A stretch of 64,000 bases of DNA. Origin: CAYVTV01 sp964526475 (GTDB lineage: Bacteria; Bacteroidota; Bacteroidia; Bacteroidales; GCA-2748055). The translations under genes and the position numbers were made by a program. Shown piece after piece: positions 62,356 to 64,000 of this stretch; the first letter of the stretch is position 1; each line of letters opens with the position of its first letter. The DNA is taken from the NCBI GenBank assembly GCA_964526475.1, contig CAZGKF010000003.1, positions 57,563 to 121,562 on the forward strand. Reading direction: 5' to 3'. Below the pieces are notes generated by a model, which was given only the letters and a program-made list of their open reading frames with translations, was not told where the DNA came from and ran no database searches.

Positions 62356-63153
62356 ATGCCCGACACCTTAGATATTGTCCCGGAAGCGCCGGTAATAATT
62401 ATTAATGCCGATAAGGAGAGCAAGACAGATGGGATTTATAATGGCGGGAATACAATTTCCGTAACGCATTTTTCCAAACAGGCATATTTGAATAATATGA
62501 TAATGGATAAGACACCCGATTGGTTTTTTTTTATCATTATAGTGGCGGTATTAAGTCTTGCCTGGGTAAAACTCATTTATACAAAATTTGTTTTTGATTT
62601 TATTTCATCAGTATTCAATTATAATATTTCGGTTAAAATATATAATGAAGCAGGAATTGTTAGAAAACGTGTAGGTTACTACCTTAACATTTTATATCTT
62701 CTTACCGGAAGCTTATATCTTTTTGCAATTTCCCGGTATTTTGATTACAGCCCTTTTGAATTAAGGAATATGCAATTGTTCTTTCTTTGTTTTTGTATTT
62801 TATTTGGATTTATCTTTTACAGGATACTAATTACAAAAATTATATCATTTATATTTCTGAAGGAGGGATTATTTTCCGAATTTATTCATCACTTTTATGT
62901 GTACAATAAACTCCTTGGATTAGTCTTACTTCCATTTCTTTTACTTATTCCCTACTCAAATGAATCCTTACAACAAATCTTTGTATATCTGAGTTTTGCA
63001 ATAATTACATCATTATATATATTAAGGATTTTCAGAATAATAACATTCATTTTCAAAAAAGAAGTTTTATTATTCTATCTATTTTTATACCTTTGTACAC
63101 TTGAAATTTTGCCCGTTTTAGTAATTACAAGGATTTTTTTATCCCTGATTTAG
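62356..63153 (+). CDS. DUF4271-family membrane protein
   Basis: A 265-residue protein with about seven membrane segments. The pre-membrane DKTPDWFFFIIIVAVLSLAWVKLIY, a VGYYLNILYLLTGSLYLF segment and the DYSPFELRNMQLFFLCF loop match DUF4271, a Bacteroidota-specific family found beside hemD. Function is unknown. It precedes hemD and rnpA, an order typical of the phylum. Confidence 0.85.
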   Translation: MPDTLDIVPEAPVIIINADKESKTDGIYNGGNTISVTHFSKQAYLNNMIMDKTPDWFFFIIIVAVLSLAWVKLIYTKFVFDFISSVFNYNISVKIYNEAGIVRKRVGYYLNILYLLTGSLYLFAISRYFDYSPFELRNMQLFFLCFCILFGFIFYRILITKIISFIFLKEGLFSEFIHHFYVYNKLLGLVLLPFLLLIPYSNESLQQIFVYLSFAIITSLYILRIFRIITFIFKKEVLLFYLFLYLCTLEILPVLVITRIFLSLI

Positions 63154-63182
63154 GGTTCTTGAACCATTTATACTTAAAGTGT

Positions 63183-63953
63183 ATGACAAGAATCAAGAGA
63201 ATTTTGGTTTCTCAGCCAAAACCTGAAAGTGACAAATCTCCCTATTTTGAATTAGCAGAAAAGAATAATCTGAAAATAGATTTTCGGCCTTTTATTCAGG
63301 TTGAAGGAGTTTGCGCAAAAGACTTTAGAAAAGACAGAATTGATATTCTGAGTCACACTGCCGTGATCTTTACGAGCAAAACTGCAATTGATCATTTTTT
63401 TCGTATTGCCTGTGAACTCAGGATTACAATTCCCGATTCAATGAAGTACTTCTGTAAATCAGAATCGATTGCATTTTATTTACAGAAGTATATCATTTAC
63501 AGAAAAAGAAAGATTTTTTATAGTTGCACCGGTATGCTCCCTGAATTAATGGAACCAATTCTCAAATACAAGGATGAGAAATTTCTTGTCCCTGTATCAG
63601 ATACTCATAAGGAAGAAATTCCAGATTTGCTTAAGAAGCATAAATTGAAACATAATCTTTCTGTTTTTTACAAAACTGTTTCAAGTGATCTGTCCGATCT
63701 GTCTGACATAAACTACGATATACTTGTTTTTTTCAGCCCTTCAGGAATCCTTTCCCTGATGAAGAATTTTCCGGACTTCAGGCAAAATAATACTAAAATT
63801 GCAACATTTGGAGATAAAACAGCAAAGGCAGCAAAAGATGCGGGCTTAAGGCTTGATATTGCTGCACCTCTGCCTGAAGCTCCATCAATGCCTATGGCAT
63901 TGGACCTTTTTATTAAAGAATACAATAAAAATGGTAAAAAGCAAGCTATTTAG
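63183..63953 (+). CDS. hemD: uroporphyrinogen-III synthase
   Basis: A 256-residue protein starting MTRIKRILVSQPKPESDKSPYF. It carries the Bacteroidota HemD-like motifs IDFRPFIQVEGV, AVIFTSKTAIDHFFRI, FFSPSGILSLMKNFP and FGDKTAKAAKDAG. It closes hydroxymethylbilane to uroporphyrinogen III for haem. A TTG 24 bases upstream is in frame, but the ATG is preferred. Confidence 0.88.
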   Translation: MTRIKRILVSQPKPESDKSPYFELAEKNNLKIDFRPFIQVEGVCAKDFRKDRIDILSHTAVIFTSKTAIDHFFRIACELRITIPDSMKYFCKSESIAFYLQKYIIYRKRKIFYSCTGMLPELMEPILKYKDEKFLVPVSDTHKEEIPDLLKKHKLKHNLSVFYKTVSSDLSDLSDINYDILVFFSPSGILSLMKNFPDFRQNNTKIATFGDKTAKAAKDAGLRLDIAAPLPEAPSMPMALDLFIKEYNKNGKKQAI

Positions 63954-63965
63954 AAATTTGTCTTA

Positions 63966-64000
63966 ATGCCATCTTTTTCATTCCCCGCAAAAGAAAAGCT
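63966..64000 (+). CDS. rnpA: ribonuclease P protein component, start only
   Basis: The last 35 bases encode MPSFSFPAKEKL, cut by the window end. In Bacteroidota rnpA often follows hemD and starts with a similar short motif. The call rests mainly on that gene order. Confidence 0.6.
   Translation, partial: MPSFSFPAKEK

Noticed and set aside
1..64000. CRISPR arrays, insertion sequences, prophage or integrases
   Set aside because: No direct-repeat arrays, transposase, recombinase or phage genes were seen in any part of the window.

Overview
The window looks like a chromosomal segment of an anaerobic or facultatively fermentative Bacteroidota bacterium (Bacteroidales-like), probably an uncultured or environmental lineage. 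The evidence is AT-rich DNA, many exact copies of the Bacteroidota -7 promoter element (TAnnTTTG), outer-membrane beta-barrel and lipoprotein genes, an ECF sigma/anti-sigma pair, and the family-specific order DUF4271 - hemD - rnpA at the right edge. I see no phage, transposase, integrase or CRISPR array. One tRNA gene (Val, GAC) is present.

Layout. 1-6.7 kb: the 3' part of a SpoIIE-type phosphatase gene, a TauE/SafE permease, tRNA-Val, an outer-membrane protein, a class IV aminotransferase, a lipid-kinase-like gene and a PrdX-type deacylase. 6.8-9.4 kb: ECF sigma factor, anti-sigma factor with a duplicated N-terminal domain, and an outer-membrane protein. 9.6-20.1 kb: a ThiF/MoeB-like protein, an AsmA-like protein, an orphan histidine kinase and a three-gene RND efflux pump. 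20.3-45.1 kb: a hydrogen-metabolism island. 45.4-51.5 kb: a P-loop protein of the DUF4914 type, small housekeeping genes and a U32 peptidase. 50.8-54.7 kb: carotenoid genes (CruF-like, crtI, crtB, lycopene cyclase). 54.9-60.8 kb: a TetR-controlled ABC/FtsX/LolA-like export operon with an outer-membrane partner. 61.0-64.0 kb: dtd, deoC, a DUF4271 protein, hemD and the start of rnpA.

The hydrogen island is the main content. On the plus strand is a trimeric NADH-linked [FeFe] hydrogenase (hydC-hydB-hydA) whose HydB is short and lacks the extra iron-sulfur domains of known bifurcating enzymes. Convergent to it, on the minus strand, is a compact operon of about 13.4 kb. It encodes a group 4 (Mbh-type) membrane-bound [NiFe] hydrogenase with both Ni-binding CxxC pairs, a full Mrp-type antiporter set with two large antiporter-like subunits, and, at its 5' end, a pair resembling the beta/gamma subunits of archaeal sulfhydrogenase or AsrA/AsrB plus a dedicated ferredoxin-like protein. 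The operon ends with a maturation protease, a zinc-ribbon protein and a nickel-transporter-like gene with a His-rich loop. Divergent from it are rex and then hypF-hypC-hypD-hypE and hypA-hypB.

A perfect Rex-type operator (TTGTGA-N6-TCACAA) overlaps the rex start codon, a one-mismatch copy lies at the [FeFe] hydrogenase promoter, and a weaker one lies just before the [NiFe] operon. I infer that NADH/NAD+ sensing by Rex co-ordinates both hydrogenases, and that the membrane complex may couple NAD(P)H and/or ferredoxin redox chemistry to H2 and an ion gradient. This NAD(P)H-module/Mbh/Mrp combination is the best candidate in the window for an incompletely described system.
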